Shown here one piece after another: positions 7,905-18,524 of a DNA stretch of 44,446 nt (positions within the stretch are counted from its first letter, which is position 1; every line of letters starts with the position of its first letter). The position numbers were made by a program, and so were the translations under genes. Location: contig CABUBS010000001.1 in the NCBI GenBank assembly GCA_902489855.1, positions 1 to 44,446 of the forward strand. Direction: 5' to 3'. Source of the DNA: an uncultured Collinsella sp. (GTDB lineage Bacteria > Actinomycetota > Coriobacteriia > Coriobacteriales > Coriobacteriaceae). Below the pieces are notes generated by a model. It was not told the origin of the DNA, ran no database searches, and saw nothing but the letters and a program-made list of their open reading frames with translations.

Positions 7905-9677
7905 ATGTTTAAGAGGTTTCTTTCGTATTACGAGCCCCAGATGGGGCTTTTTGTTGCTGATACTGTTTGTGCTCTGGTGCTTGCCGCCATTGACCTTGCT
8001 TTTCCTATTATTCTGCGTAATTTGACCGGTGGGCTATTTACTCAGGGTCAGGCTGCCATTATGCAGGCGCTCGGTATGATCGCGGTGGGCTTGGTGCTGA
8101 TGTATGCCATCCGCTGCGCCTGCCGCTACTTTGTGAGCTATTGGGGCCACGTGATGGGCGCGCGCATGGAGTCCAAGATGCGCGAGGACCTGTTCGACCA
8201 GTATGAGCGCTTTAGCTTTGCGTACTTCGATCGCAACAGCTCGGGCGATATGATGAGCCGCGTGGTCAACGACCTGTTCGATATCTGCGAGGCGGCACAT
8301 CACGTGCCCGAGTGGATCATCATCTGCGGTATCGAGATTATCGGCTCGTTTGTGATTTTGTTTACCATCGCCCCGGTGCTGGCGCTTGCCATGGCCGTGG
8401 TGACGGCGGCATTCGCGGTCATCATGTTTTGGCAGAACATGCGCATGCGCGAGGTCTTTAGCGACAACCGCAAAAAGATCAGCGGCATTAATGCGCAGCT
8501 GCAGGACTCACTGGCGGGCATGCGAGTGGTCAAGAGTTTTGCGAATGAAGAGGCCGAGCGCTCCAAGTTCCGCGCCTCCAACAATCGCTATCTTTCGTCC
8601 AAGGAGAACATGTATCACGCCATGGGCGTCTATACCGCGACGTATGGCCTGCTTTCGGGCGTGCTCTACGTGATCGTGGTGCTGCTCGGCGGTTGGTTGG
8701 TGGCACAAGGCCAGCTGCAAGCGGTCGATATGGCGACCTTCGCGCTCTACATTTCGCTGTTCTGCACGCCGCTCGAGACACTCGTCAATTCGGCCGAAAC
8801 GTATCAGAAGGCTATCGCCGGCTTTAAGCGTATGGACGAGGTGCTCTCGACCGCGCCGGATATCCAGGACAAGCCGGGCGCCACGGATCTGCAGGTGACT
8901 ACCGGCGCCGTGGAGTATCACGACGTGTGCTTTAACTACGAGGACGTTGAGCTGGGCGAGGGTGATGCCGAAGAGCGTCCCGTTATCGACCATATGAATC
9001 TGTCCATCAAGCCCGGGCAGACCATCGCTTTGGTTGGCCCCTCGGGCGGCGGCAAGTCCACGACCTGTTCGCTGCTGCCGCGCTTTTATGACGTGGCTAC
9101 CGGATCCATTAGCATCGACGGCCAGGACGTGCGCGATGTGACGCAGCAGAGCCTGCGCCGCGCCATCGGCCTGGTGCAGCAGGATGTCTATCTGTTTGAC
9201 GGTACGATTGGCGAGAACATCGCCTACGGCAAGCCGGGCGCTACAGCGGAAGAGATCGCCGAGGCCGCCCGTCGCGCCAACATCGATGCCTTTATCGAGT
9301 CGCTTCCACAGAGCTACGACACCGTGGTGGGCGAGCGTGGCAGCCGTCTTTCGGGCGGACAGAAGCAGCGCGTTGCCATCGCGCGCGTGTTTCTCAAGAA
9401 TCCCAAAATCTTGATCTTGGACGAGGCGACGAGTGCTTTGGATAACGAGAGCGAGGAGGCGGTGCAGGAGTCACTCGAAGAACTGGCGCGCGGCCGCACC
9501 ACGATTATTATCGCCCACCGTCTTTCGACCATTAAGCATGCCGATGAGATTGCGACCGTTGAGCATGGTCGCGTTGTGGAGCGTGGCACGCACGAGGAGC
9601 TTCTCGCCCGTGGCGGCACCTATGCCCGTTACTATCGAATGCAGTTCGAAGGTGCGCGTGCGCACGAGCTCGACTGA
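7905..9677 (+). CDS. ABC exporter, fused membrane and ATPase domains
   Basis: 590 residues. Residues 1-about 320 form six membrane helices of the type I exporter fold. The nucleotide-binding domain has Walker A GPSGGGKST, a Q-loop (VQQDVYLFDG), signature LSGGQKQR, Walker B ILILDEATSALD and the H-loop IIAHRLST. This half-transporter would work as a dimer, exporting a lipid, peptide or drug; the substrate is unknown. Two starts are possible. MFKRFLSYY at 7905 (AAGG 5 nt before) fits the family; the ATG at 7806 has a stronger ribosome site but adds 33 basic residues encoded mostly by the MITE-like element. It precedes the gene at 9697 by 19 nt. Confidence 0.88.
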   Translation: MFKRFLSYYEPQMGLFVADTVCALVLAAIDLAFPIILRNLTGGLFTQGQAAIMQALGMIAVGLVLMYAIRCACRYFVSYWGHVMGARMESKMREDLFDQYERFSFAYFDRNSSGDMMSRVVNDLFDICEAAHHVPEWIIICGIEIIGSFVILFTIAPVLALAMAVVTAAFAVIMFWQNMRMREVFSDNRKKISGINAQLQDSLAGMRVVKSFANEEAERSKFRASNNRYLSSKENMYHAMGVYTATYGLLSGVLYVIVVLLGGWLVAQGQLQAVDMATFALYISLFCTPLETLVNSAETYQKAIAGFKRMDEVLSTAPDIQDKPGATDLQVTTGAVEYHDVCFNYEDVELGEGDAEERPVIDHMNLSIKPGQTIALVGPSGGGKSTTCSLLPRFYDVATGSISIDGQDVRDVTQQSLRRAIGLVQQDVYLFDGTIGENIAYGKPGATAEEIAEAARRANIDAFIESLPQSYDTVVGERGSRLSGGQKQRVAIARVFLKNPKILILDEATSALDNESEEAVQESLEELARGRTTIIIAHRLSTIKHADEIATVEHGRVVERGTHEELLARGGTYARYYRMQFEGARAHELD

Positions 9678-9696
9678 TTGATATGACAGGAAGTTT

Positions 9697-10662
9697 ATGG
9701 CTGACAAGAACCCTTTGACTCCGGAAGAAGTGACGGAGTTATTCTCCGAAATCGATGCATCCGGTGTCTTGGATCCCACGCTTGCCAAAAAGCGAACCGA
9801 GCGCATGCGTGAGAAGGAGGCTGCGGCCAAGCGCGGTGACAAAGCTGCGCTAGCGCAGCTGCGCAGCGAGGACCGCGCGAGCCAGGCAAAACATATCGAC
9901 CCGCTGTCCGAGGACGATCCTTCGGGTTCGCAGGTGAGTCATACCATTACGAAGACCGCGATGGCCGTGGTCATCGGTATTTTGGTGTTGATCGTGGGCA
10001 TGCAGGTCGGCTACGGCGTGATGCGTCGTCTGAACACCGCCAACTTGTCCGAGAGCGTTTCGGTCGATACCGTTTCGACGGCGCTGAAGGGCGGCCTTGA
10101 GTGGGGCAACGGCTTTACGCAGTTCCCGCTCGACTTTACCGTCGATGAAGCCGATGAGCGTACGGGCACGGTCGAGGTGACGGTGTTGGACACATCGTCT
10201 GCCAACGAGCTCGAGCTGCTGTCCAACGGGCAGATTCAGGCCGCGGCGCTTGCGACCAACGCGCTGCTCAACGATAAGATCGACCGCGTGGTGTATAACG
10301 TGCACGCCTATATCGACGAGGATAGCAACATTCAGCACGATTCCTTCTTTGGCATGTTTCCCGCCCACGGCCACCAGAGCGCCATCCTGACGTTCGTGTG
10401 GACCAAGAGCTCATCCAACGCCACGAATATCGACTGGAAGATGCGCATCGTGAGTATGGATGACACCATCGCCGAGCGCATTCAAAAACAGGTGAACTCG
10501 GTGTCGTCGTTGATTGAGGACCCGGTGGTGAGCCAGACCAAGATTGACGAGGAAAAGACCGAACGTGACCTGGAGCATCGTCTGCATGGCCGCGAGATTT
10601 TCCGCGGCGGCAAGCCCGATCGCTCACCGTCCGATCTGCTGGAACAGGGCAAGAAAAAGTAA
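9697..10662 (+). CDS. Membrane-anchored protein of unknown function
   Basis: 321 residues, not recognised. Residues 1-85 are charged and helical, with a Lys/Glu/Arg-rich stretch (about 27-60) that could form a coiled coil. A single membrane segment at about 89-109 (MAVVIGILVLIVGMQVGYG) would leave residues 110-321 outside the cell. The C-terminal part has alternating strand-like segments and ends in a Lys-rich tail. It follows the ABC exporter by 19 nt and is probably co-transcribed with it. A strong terminator follows. Confidence 0.75.
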   Translation: MADKNPLTPEEVTELFSEIDASGVLDPTLAKKRTERMREKEAAAKRGDKAALAQLRSEDRASQAKHIDPLSEDDPSGSQVSHTITKTAMAVVIGILVLIVGMQVGYGVMRRLNTANLSESVSVDTVSTALKGGLEWGNGFTQFPLDFTVDEADERTGTVEVTVLDTSSANELELLSNGQIQAAALATNALLNDKIDRVVYNVHAYIDEDSNIQHDSFFGMFPAHGHQSAILTFVWTKSSSNATNIDWKMRIVSMDDTIAERIQKQVNSVSSLIEDPVVSQTKIDEEKTERDLEHRLHGREIFRGGKPDRSPSDLLEQGKKK

Positions 10663-10668
10663 GAGGCC

Positions 10669-10709
10669 ATCATCCCGCGTGAGTCACAAGCCCACGCGGG
10701 ATGATTTTT
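10669..10709 (+). terminator. Terminator after the exporter operon
   Basis: ATCATCCCGCGTG (10669-10681) and CACGCGGGATGAT (10693-10705) form a perfect 13-bp stem, followed by TTTTT. Confidence 0.92.
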
Positions 10710-10733
10710 CTGGGACGGGGATTAAAAAATCAT
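10701..10733 (+). repeat. GGGACRG-loop palindrome, copy 1
   Basis: ATGATTTTT (10701-10709) is matched perfectly inverted by AAAAATCAT (10725-10733). The loop CTGGGACGGGGATTA contains the family core GGGACGG. The left arm is the tail of the preceding terminator, so the right arm looks like an inverted copy of sequence that was already there. Confidence 0.6.
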
Positions 10734-10841
10734 TATGCATAGAAAGTCATAATTATCATTTCGTAAACATTTCGATGAAATTAACGCCATGAGGCATGCT
10801 TGCGGTTACAATACCGCGAGGCCTAACCACATACCTTTAAG

Positions 10842-10859
10842 CCGGTCCTGTGAGACCGG
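10842..10859 (+). promoter_or_regulatory. PyrR-binding RNA hairpin before carA
   Basis: CCGGTC (10842-10847), loop CTGTGA, GACCGG (10854-10859). Against the known PyrR target ARUCCNGNGAGGYU, the hexaloop CNGNGA matches exactly and the stem differences are compensated on both sides. It ends immediately before the Shine-Dalgarno AAGGAG (10861-10866). No terminator follows, so the likely mode is translational: PyrR bound with UMP would cover the ribosome site of carA, as described for mycobacteria. About 180 nt lie between the previous gene and this site; TACAAT at about 10807 may be the -10, without a good -35. Confidence 0.72.
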
Positions 10860-10870
10860 GAAGGAGAATT

Positions 10871-12310
10871 ATGGCGAACAACCATACCGCGGGCGCTGCC
10901 GCCCGCACCTTCGCGCCCAGCGAGCTTTGCCAGCGTATGCTGGCCAAAACCAGCAAGGGCACCTGCGGTCCCTGCATCCTGTATCTTGAGGATGGGACCA
11001 TTTTTTATGGACGTGCATGCGGCGCCGAGGGCACCGCGACCGGCGAAGTCTGCTTCAACACCTCGCTCGAGGGCTACTTTGAGGTCATGACCGACCCGAG
11101 TTATGCCGGCCAAATCGTAACCATGACCTATCCGCAGATCGGCAACTACGGTATCGACGAGACCGACGTCCAGTCGGCCTTCCCCGGCGACGACGTGCGC
11201 CCCGCGAGCGCTCCGGCTATGCGCGGCATGATCGTTCGCGATATGTGCGCCACGCCTTCTAACTGGCGCTCGGCCGTCAGCGTGCCGGAGTACCTGCGCG
11301 CCCACGGCATCGTCGCTATCGAGGGCGTCGACACCCGCGCTCTGGTGCGCCATCTGCGCGACAATGGTTCCAAGATGGGCATTATCTCGACCGAGATCTT
11401 CGACGTCGACGAGCTTGCCGAGCGTCTGGCCGCAGCGCCCACGCTGGTAGGCGAGAACCTGGTGAAGACCGTAAGTTGCCCCGCGCCTCACGAGTTTGTG
11501 GCCGCCGACCTGCCTGCCACGCATGACTTTGCACTTGCGGTTGCCGCTCCTGCCCGTCACAAAGTGGTCGCCTACGACTGCGGCGTCAAGCGCGGCATTC
11601 TGGAGGGCCTCGTCCGCGCCGGCTGCGACCTTACTGTCGTACCGTGGGATACGCCTGCCCAGCAGGTGCTCGACATGAATCCCGATGGCGTCTTTTTGTC
11701 CAACGGCCCCGGCGACCCCGACGCCGTGGTGGAGACCTACGAGCAGGTGCAGCAGCTGATCGGCAAGGTGACGGTCTTTGGTATTTGTCTTGGTCACCAG
11801 ATGATCAGCCTGGCCTGCGGTGCCAAGATGGAAAAGCTTAAGTTCGGTCACCGCGGTGGCAACCAGCCGGTCATGAACCTGGTAAGCCGTCGCGTGGAGA
11901 TCACCGCGCAAAACCATGGCTTTGGCCTGCTGTTCCCCAGCTTGGGCAAGCTTGTCCCCGAGCTTTCCGGCGGCGAGACCGAGCATGCGGCCGATGGAGA
12001 TCTGCGCGTCTGGGTGCGCCGCGGAATCGCGCCGGTCGTGATGAACGAGCGCTTTGGCCGCATTCGCCTAACACATGTGAACCTCAACGACGGCACCGCC
12101 GAGGGCATCCAGCTGCTCGACGCCCCGTGCTTCTCGGTCCAGTATCACCCCGAGGCCTCGCCTGGCCCCACCGATGCCCACTATCTCTTTACCGCCTTTA
12201 CGCGACTCATGGACGGCGAGGAGAACTACCTGGACATCGACACCGCGAAGGACCGCCTGGCTGGCTGGAATTTCGCCGAGACCGCCGCGACTGAGACCGA
12301 GGAGAACTAA
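10871..12310 (+). CDS. carA: Carbamoyl-phosphate synthase, small (glutaminase) subunit
   Basis: 479 residues. It hydrolyses glutamine and passes ammonia to CarB for carbamoyl phosphate, used in pyrimidine and arginine synthesis. The N-terminal CPSase domain (about 45-180) is followed by a class I glutaminase with nucleophile Cys306 in FGICLGHQM and the His426/Glu428 pair in YHPEASPGP. It is longer than the usual 360-390 residues: about 38 extra residues at the front and a 25-residue Glu/Thr-rich tail. Start ATG at 10871 follows AAGGAG; an upstream in-frame start at 10850 falls inside the PyrR hairpin. carB begins 1 nt after its stop. Confidence 0.94.
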   Translation: MANNHTAGAAARTFAPSELCQRMLAKTSKGTCGPCILYLEDGTIFYGRACGAEGTATGEVCFNTSLEGYFEVMTDPSYAGQIVTMTYPQIGNYGIDETDVQSAFPGDDVRPASAPAMRGMIVRDMCATPSNWRSAVSVPEYLRAHGIVAIEGVDTRALVRHLRDNGSKMGIISTEIFDVDELAERLAAAPTLVGENLVKTVSCPAPHEFVAADLPATHDFALAVAAPARHKVVAYDCGVKRGILEGLVRAGCDLTVVPWDTPAQQVLDMNPDGVFLSNGPGDPDAVVETYEQVQQLIGKVTVFGICLGHQMISLACGAKMEKLKFGHRGGNQPVMNLVSRRVEITAQNHGFGLLFPSLGKLVPELSGGETEHAADGDLRVWVRRGIAPVVMNERFGRIRLTHVNLNDGTAEGIQLLDAPCFSVQYHPEASPGPTDAHYLFTAFTRLMDGEENYLDIDTAKDRLAGWNFAETAATETEEN

Positions 12311-12311
12311 C

Positions 12312-15626
<3,315 letters not shown>

Positions 15627-15638
15627 TGTGACCTGGTC

Positions 15639-15723
15639 GGCCGGGGCGTCAGCCGGACACTTTCTCTCGGAAACTGGGCTTCGCGAAGTTTTCCGAGAGA
15701 AAGGACCGCCTCCCGCCCCGGCC
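15639..15723. repeat. Large nested palindrome between convergent genes
   Basis: Outer arms GGCCGGGGCG (15639-15648) and CGCCCCGGCC (15714-15723) are perfect. Inside, CTTTCTCTCGGAAA (15660-15673) and TTTCCGAGAGAAAG (15690-15703) are perfect 14-bp arms, and the centre holds CTTCGCGAAG. No U-run follows on either strand, so it is not a classical terminator. It lies between carB and the broken end of the DMT transporter gene and could be a REP-like or mobile palindrome, or a bidirectional terminator. Confidence 0.6.
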
Positions 15724-15775
15724 TGCGGTGACTCGGTAGCACCGTGTGCTGCCGAAGGGGCTTTGAGCGATGACT

Positions 15776-16447
15776 AGGGCTGATAAACTGGTAGCCGCTG
15801 AGCGCCACGGGGTCCTCGCGCTGGGAGTAGGTGTGGATGAGGGCAGACGAGACAGCGTAGGAGACAGCGGCAATAAGGATGAAGCCCTCGCCTGTGAGCG
15901 TGACGGCGCCGCCGCTATCGCCACCGGTGAGGTTGACGATAACGACTCCGGCAAAACCTATAGCGCAGCCGAGGACTTTGCGCGCAGTGAGCCGTTCTTG
16001 CCGGAACACGAGCGCTGCCATCAACACGCAGAGAAACGTGTTCATAGCGTTGACGATTGAGCCGCGCACACCCGAAGCGTTTGAAACGCCGATATAAAAG
16101 AAGGCGTACTGCACGATAGTTTGGGCAAGCGAGAGTCTGATAACGAGTGGCCATCCCGTGCGTGAGACGCGAGGCAAGCGACGTCTTGTTATGACTGCAG
16201 CGGCAAGTGCGATAGCGCCGGCAAGCATAAAGCGCACGCCAGCGAAGAGAAACTCCGATGGTACGTCGCCGTTTTGGATGCCGAGAAGCTCGTAGCCGAT
16301 CTTGATGCAGGGGATCGCACTGCCCCAGAGCGCGCAGCAGATGAGGGCGAGCGCAGCTACGCACCATGTGCGCGTGAGAGGGTGGCGCGCGGAGTCGGCG
16401 TAAACATCGCAAGAGCTGGCGTCGAGTGCGGATGAGGGTTTGGACAT
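15776..16447 (-). pseudogene. DMT/EamA-family transporter, truncated
   Basis: About 220 residues of a drug/metabolite transporter are intact: the first EamA domain (CCALWGSAIPCIKIGYELLG at the start, later SNASGVRGSIVNAMNTFLCV) and the beginning of the second, up to VALSGYQF. A whole protein has two five-helix domains of about 150 residues each. After residue about 220 the frame continues as Arg/Ser/His-rich sequence without hydrophobic segments and runs into the large palindrome and the end of carB, so the last four or so helices are missing. Start ATG at 16447 follows GGGAG. Deletion of the 3' half next to a palindrome suggests a rearrangement there. Confidence 0.75.
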
Positions 16448-16567
16448 ACATCTCCCAAACGAGGCGAAGCAGAAAACGCCTCTATGGTACGCGCAATTTT
16501 GTGTCCGCACGCGTTGATAGCATAGAACGCGTCATGGAACACAAGTTCGTAAGAAGAGGAGGACGCC

Positions 16568-17710
16568 ATGATGTCAGAGATTACGGGCTATCGTGAGGAA
16601 GTTCAGACCATCAAGACGGCGATATTGCGTGCGCAGTATGCTGCGGCGAAGAGCGCCAACGCTCAGCAGCTGCAGCTCTATTTCGCCGTGGGAGGCTACG
16701 TCTCCGCCAACACGCGCAATGGCACGTGGGGAACCAACGCGCTCAAAACCATCAGCGAACAATTGCGGAAGGAGCTGCCAGGACTCAGGGGCTTCTCCAC
16801 AACAAGTCTCAAATATATGCGAATCTTCTTTGAAGCTTGGTCTGCTCCGGGCGATGAACAGGCGTTTCTCGATTCGTCACTCGTGAGTGACGAATCTTCA
16901 GACGGTGGCCTTCTGCAAATTCGTCACTTGCAAGTGCCGAATTCAAACACATGTTCTCTCGATGATTTTTTAGCGATTGGGTTTACCCATCATCGGTATA
17001 TCCTTGCAGGTGCTAAGACCCTTGACGAGCGGCTCTTCTACATTCACAAGTGCGCATTTGAGCACTTAAGTGTGGAGGCGCTCAAACGCTCGCTGAAGGC
17101 GGACGACTTTCATCATCAAGGAGAGGTCTCCAACAACTTCCTCTCAACGCTGCCAAAGGGTCAGCAGGCGCTGCGCGCTATCGCCACGTTCAAGGACGAG
17201 TATCTGCTCGACTTTATCAATGTTGAGGAACTCGGGGTGCGCGATGCGGAGGATGTCGACGAGCGCGTGTTAGAGCAAGGCATCGTGCAGAATATCAAGC
17301 AGTTCATCATGACGTTCGATCGAGCCTTCGCGTTTGTGGGAAACCAGTACCATCTCGACGCCTTTGGCATCGATCAGTATATCGACCTCCTGTTCTTCAA
17401 CCGCGACCTCAACTGTTTAGTTGCAGTCGAGCTCAAGAGCGGCCCCTTCAAGCCGGCCTATCTCGGCCAGCTCTCTGGCTATCTACGCATCCTGGACGAC
17501 TTTGAGCGTCGCGAGCACGAGAATCCCTCCATAGGCCTTGTGCTTTGCAAAGGCATGGACAAGGGATTTGTTGACTATGTGATCCAAGACTTCACAAAAC
17601 CCATGGGTGTGGCCACCTATAAGACGTCGAAGGATATGCCACGAGAGTTGCTCGATGCTCTGCCGCCCATCGATGACTTACGGATGTTGCTGGAGAGGTC
17701 TGATGGGTAG
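16568..17710 (+). CDS. YhcG/DUF1016-type PD-(D/E)XK nuclease
   Basis: 380 residues. Residues about 10-150 are the helical DUF1016 N-terminal domain (YFAVGGYVSANTRNG, then LRGFSTTSLKYMR). Residues about 220-360 are a PD-(D/E)XK fold with YIDLLFF and VAVELKSG, giving the Asp and the Glu-x-Lys of the active site, followed by GQLSGYLRILDDF. Family members are predicted DNA nucleases, often found next to restriction-modification genes, and thought to act in defence. No such partner is visible here. It stands alone in an accessory patch, divergent from a broken transporter, with AGGAGG before its ATG. Confidence 0.82.
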   Translation: MMSEITGYREEVQTIKTAILRAQYAAAKSANAQQLQLYFAVGGYVSANTRNGTWGTNALKTISEQLRKELPGLRGFSTTSLKYMRIFFEAWSAPGDEQAFLDSSLVSDESSDGGLLQIRHLQVPNSNTCSLDDFLAIGFTHHRYILAGAKTLDERLFYIHKCAFEHLSVEALKRSLKADDFHHQGEVSNNFLSTLPKGQQALRAIATFKDEYLLDFINVEELGVRDAEDVDERVLEQGIVQNIKQFIMTFDRAFAFVGNQYHLDAFGIDQYIDLLFFNRDLNCLVAVELKSGPFKPAYLGQLSGYLRILDDFERREHENPSIGLVLCKGMDKGFVDYVIQDFTKPMGVATYKTSKDMPRELLDALPPIDDLRMLLERSDG

Positions 17711-17794
17711 CGGTAGGAATTGTTCGGTGTTAGAAGCTTATTTCGCTTATGGCCTTGAGCTTTGCCGATGAGCATGGGGTGGGGAACGTATCAA

Positions 17795-17833
17795 GGCAGA
17801 GTTTGTCATGCAATGAGTATGACAAACTCTGCC
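17795..17833 (+). promoter_or_regulatory. 15-bp inverted repeat before the toxin-antitoxin relic
   Basis: GGCAGAGTTTGTCAT and ATGACAAACTCTGCC match perfectly around a 9-nt loop. It ends just before the ribosome site (GGAGGAGAGG) of the truncated toxin. No U-run follows, so an operator or a stem that hides the ribosome site is more likely than a terminator. Nothing else is seen in the 142 nt after the nuclease gene. Confidence 0.5.
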
Positions 17834-17852
17834 TGGAGGAGAGGATACTTCC

Positions 17853-17921
17853 ATGGCAATTGTCCACCGCAATGCTCTCAAGCATGGTTTGTCTGAGAGG
17901 GAGGTTCTAGATAATGACTGA
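17853..17921 (+). pseudogene. Toxin remnant of a type II toxin-antitoxin pair
   Basis: Twenty-two codons with a good ribosome site: MAIVHRNALKHGLSEREVLDND. The ALKHGLSEREVL part is like the start of a family of small actinobacterial proteins of about 80-90 residues that precede an antitoxin like the next gene. The rest of the toxin is missing, yet the ATGA-type overlap with the antitoxin start is kept (stop at 17919-17921, antitoxin ATG at 17914). An internal deletion that joined the first codons to the last ones would explain this. The family assignment is from memory of the pattern. Confidence 0.5.
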
Positions 17922-18162
17922 GTACAAACTAGCTGATGGATCGGTCCTGACAGACGAAGATATCGAGCGCGAGAGCGTAGAGTTTGAGCAAGAGACTTGG
18001 ACGGGTCGTCTTGAGCGCATCCATGTCAGGCCTGGCGTTGTTGCTGATGAGCCGCTTGTTGCAGTTACCGTGCGCTTTCCGGCATCCATGGTGGTGGCAA
18101 TCGACCGAAAGACGGGGGATCGATCCGATTTTATTCGGCGGGCCGTTTTCCCTGCGCTGTAG
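17914..18162 (+). CDS. Ribbon-helix-helix-type antitoxin, orphaned
   Basis: 82 residues. The N-terminal part (YKLADGSVLTDEDIERESVEFEQ) is acidic and is the segment that would wrap the toxin. The C-terminal part (VTVRFPASMVVAID, then RSDFIRRAV) has the strand-then-two-helix pattern of ribbon-helix-helix DNA binders, which repress their own operon. Ribosome site GGGAGG lies upstream. With its partner reduced to 22 codons it may act only as a repressor or as a neutraliser of related toxins elsewhere. Confidence 0.65.
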   Translation: MTEYKLADGSVLTDEDIERESVEFEQETWTGRLERIHVRPGVVADEPLVAVTVRFPASMVVAIDRKTGDRSDFIRRAVFPAL

Positions 18163-18418
18163 TAACGTTGCGTCTCCTAAATCGACCTTGGTTTCGTCGA
18201 GGAGGTAGATCTTGAGGATGAGGTGTCCTGCTTCGGTGAACCCGTTCTCGAAGACGGGCAGCACGCGCGACACGGACTACCGCGACCTCCTGACCTTCCG
18301 CGACGGGGAGTAGCGGCTTGGCGGTGTGCGGCGCCGGCACGTGACGGTGGCGGGCATGAGGCTTGGCCTTCGCGACGGCATGTTCTTTAGAGTTTGCGGT
18401 GCATGATGGCACGGCCGT

Positions 18419-18433
18419 TTTCAAATCGTGAAA
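18419..18433 (+). promoter_or_regulatory. Operator TTTCA-N5-TGAAA, probable RpiR-family site
   Basis: TTTCA (18419-18423) and TGAAA (18429-18433) around AATCG. The same half-sites and spacing occur at 20844-20859 next to the rpiR gene itself. RpiR-family regulators are known to bind TGAAA/TTTCA-type palindromes. The site lies about 90 nt before the first GH1 gene. Confidence 0.6.
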
Positions 18434-18472
18434 CATTGCCCGGGAATGAGTAACAGGCTTTGGTTCGTACAT

Positions 18473-18484
18473 CCGTTATAACGG
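18473..18484. promoter_or_regulatory. Perfect 12-bp palindrome CCGTTATAACGG
   Basis: CCGTTATAACGG is fully self-complementary and lies 40 nt before the first GH1 gene, overlapping a possible -10 (TATAAC). Its position fits an operator, but no regulator can be named. Confidence 0.4.
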
Positions 18485-18524
18485 GAGTTGCAAGAAGTGA
18501 CATCCGTGACGAGAGGTTGAACTC

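Larger units (their letters stand above)
18163..18524. other. Degenerate gene-free stretch before the sugar regulon
   Basis: No intact gene is visible. On the minus strand 18165-18273 can be read as a protein-like fragment (FENGFTEAGHLILKIYLLDE), and on the plus strand about 18267-18313 reads RDTDYRDLLTFRDGE then stop. Both look like pieces of lost genes that I cannot name. The right end holds the RpiR-type operator (18419-18433), a 12-bp palindrome (18473-18484) and the ribosome site GAGAGG of the first GH1 gene. Confidence 0.45.

Noticed and set aside
16445..16510. Upstream start of the DMT transporter at 16510
   Set aside because: The Cys/Phe-rich extension has no ribosome site, while GGGAG stands before the ATG at 16447.
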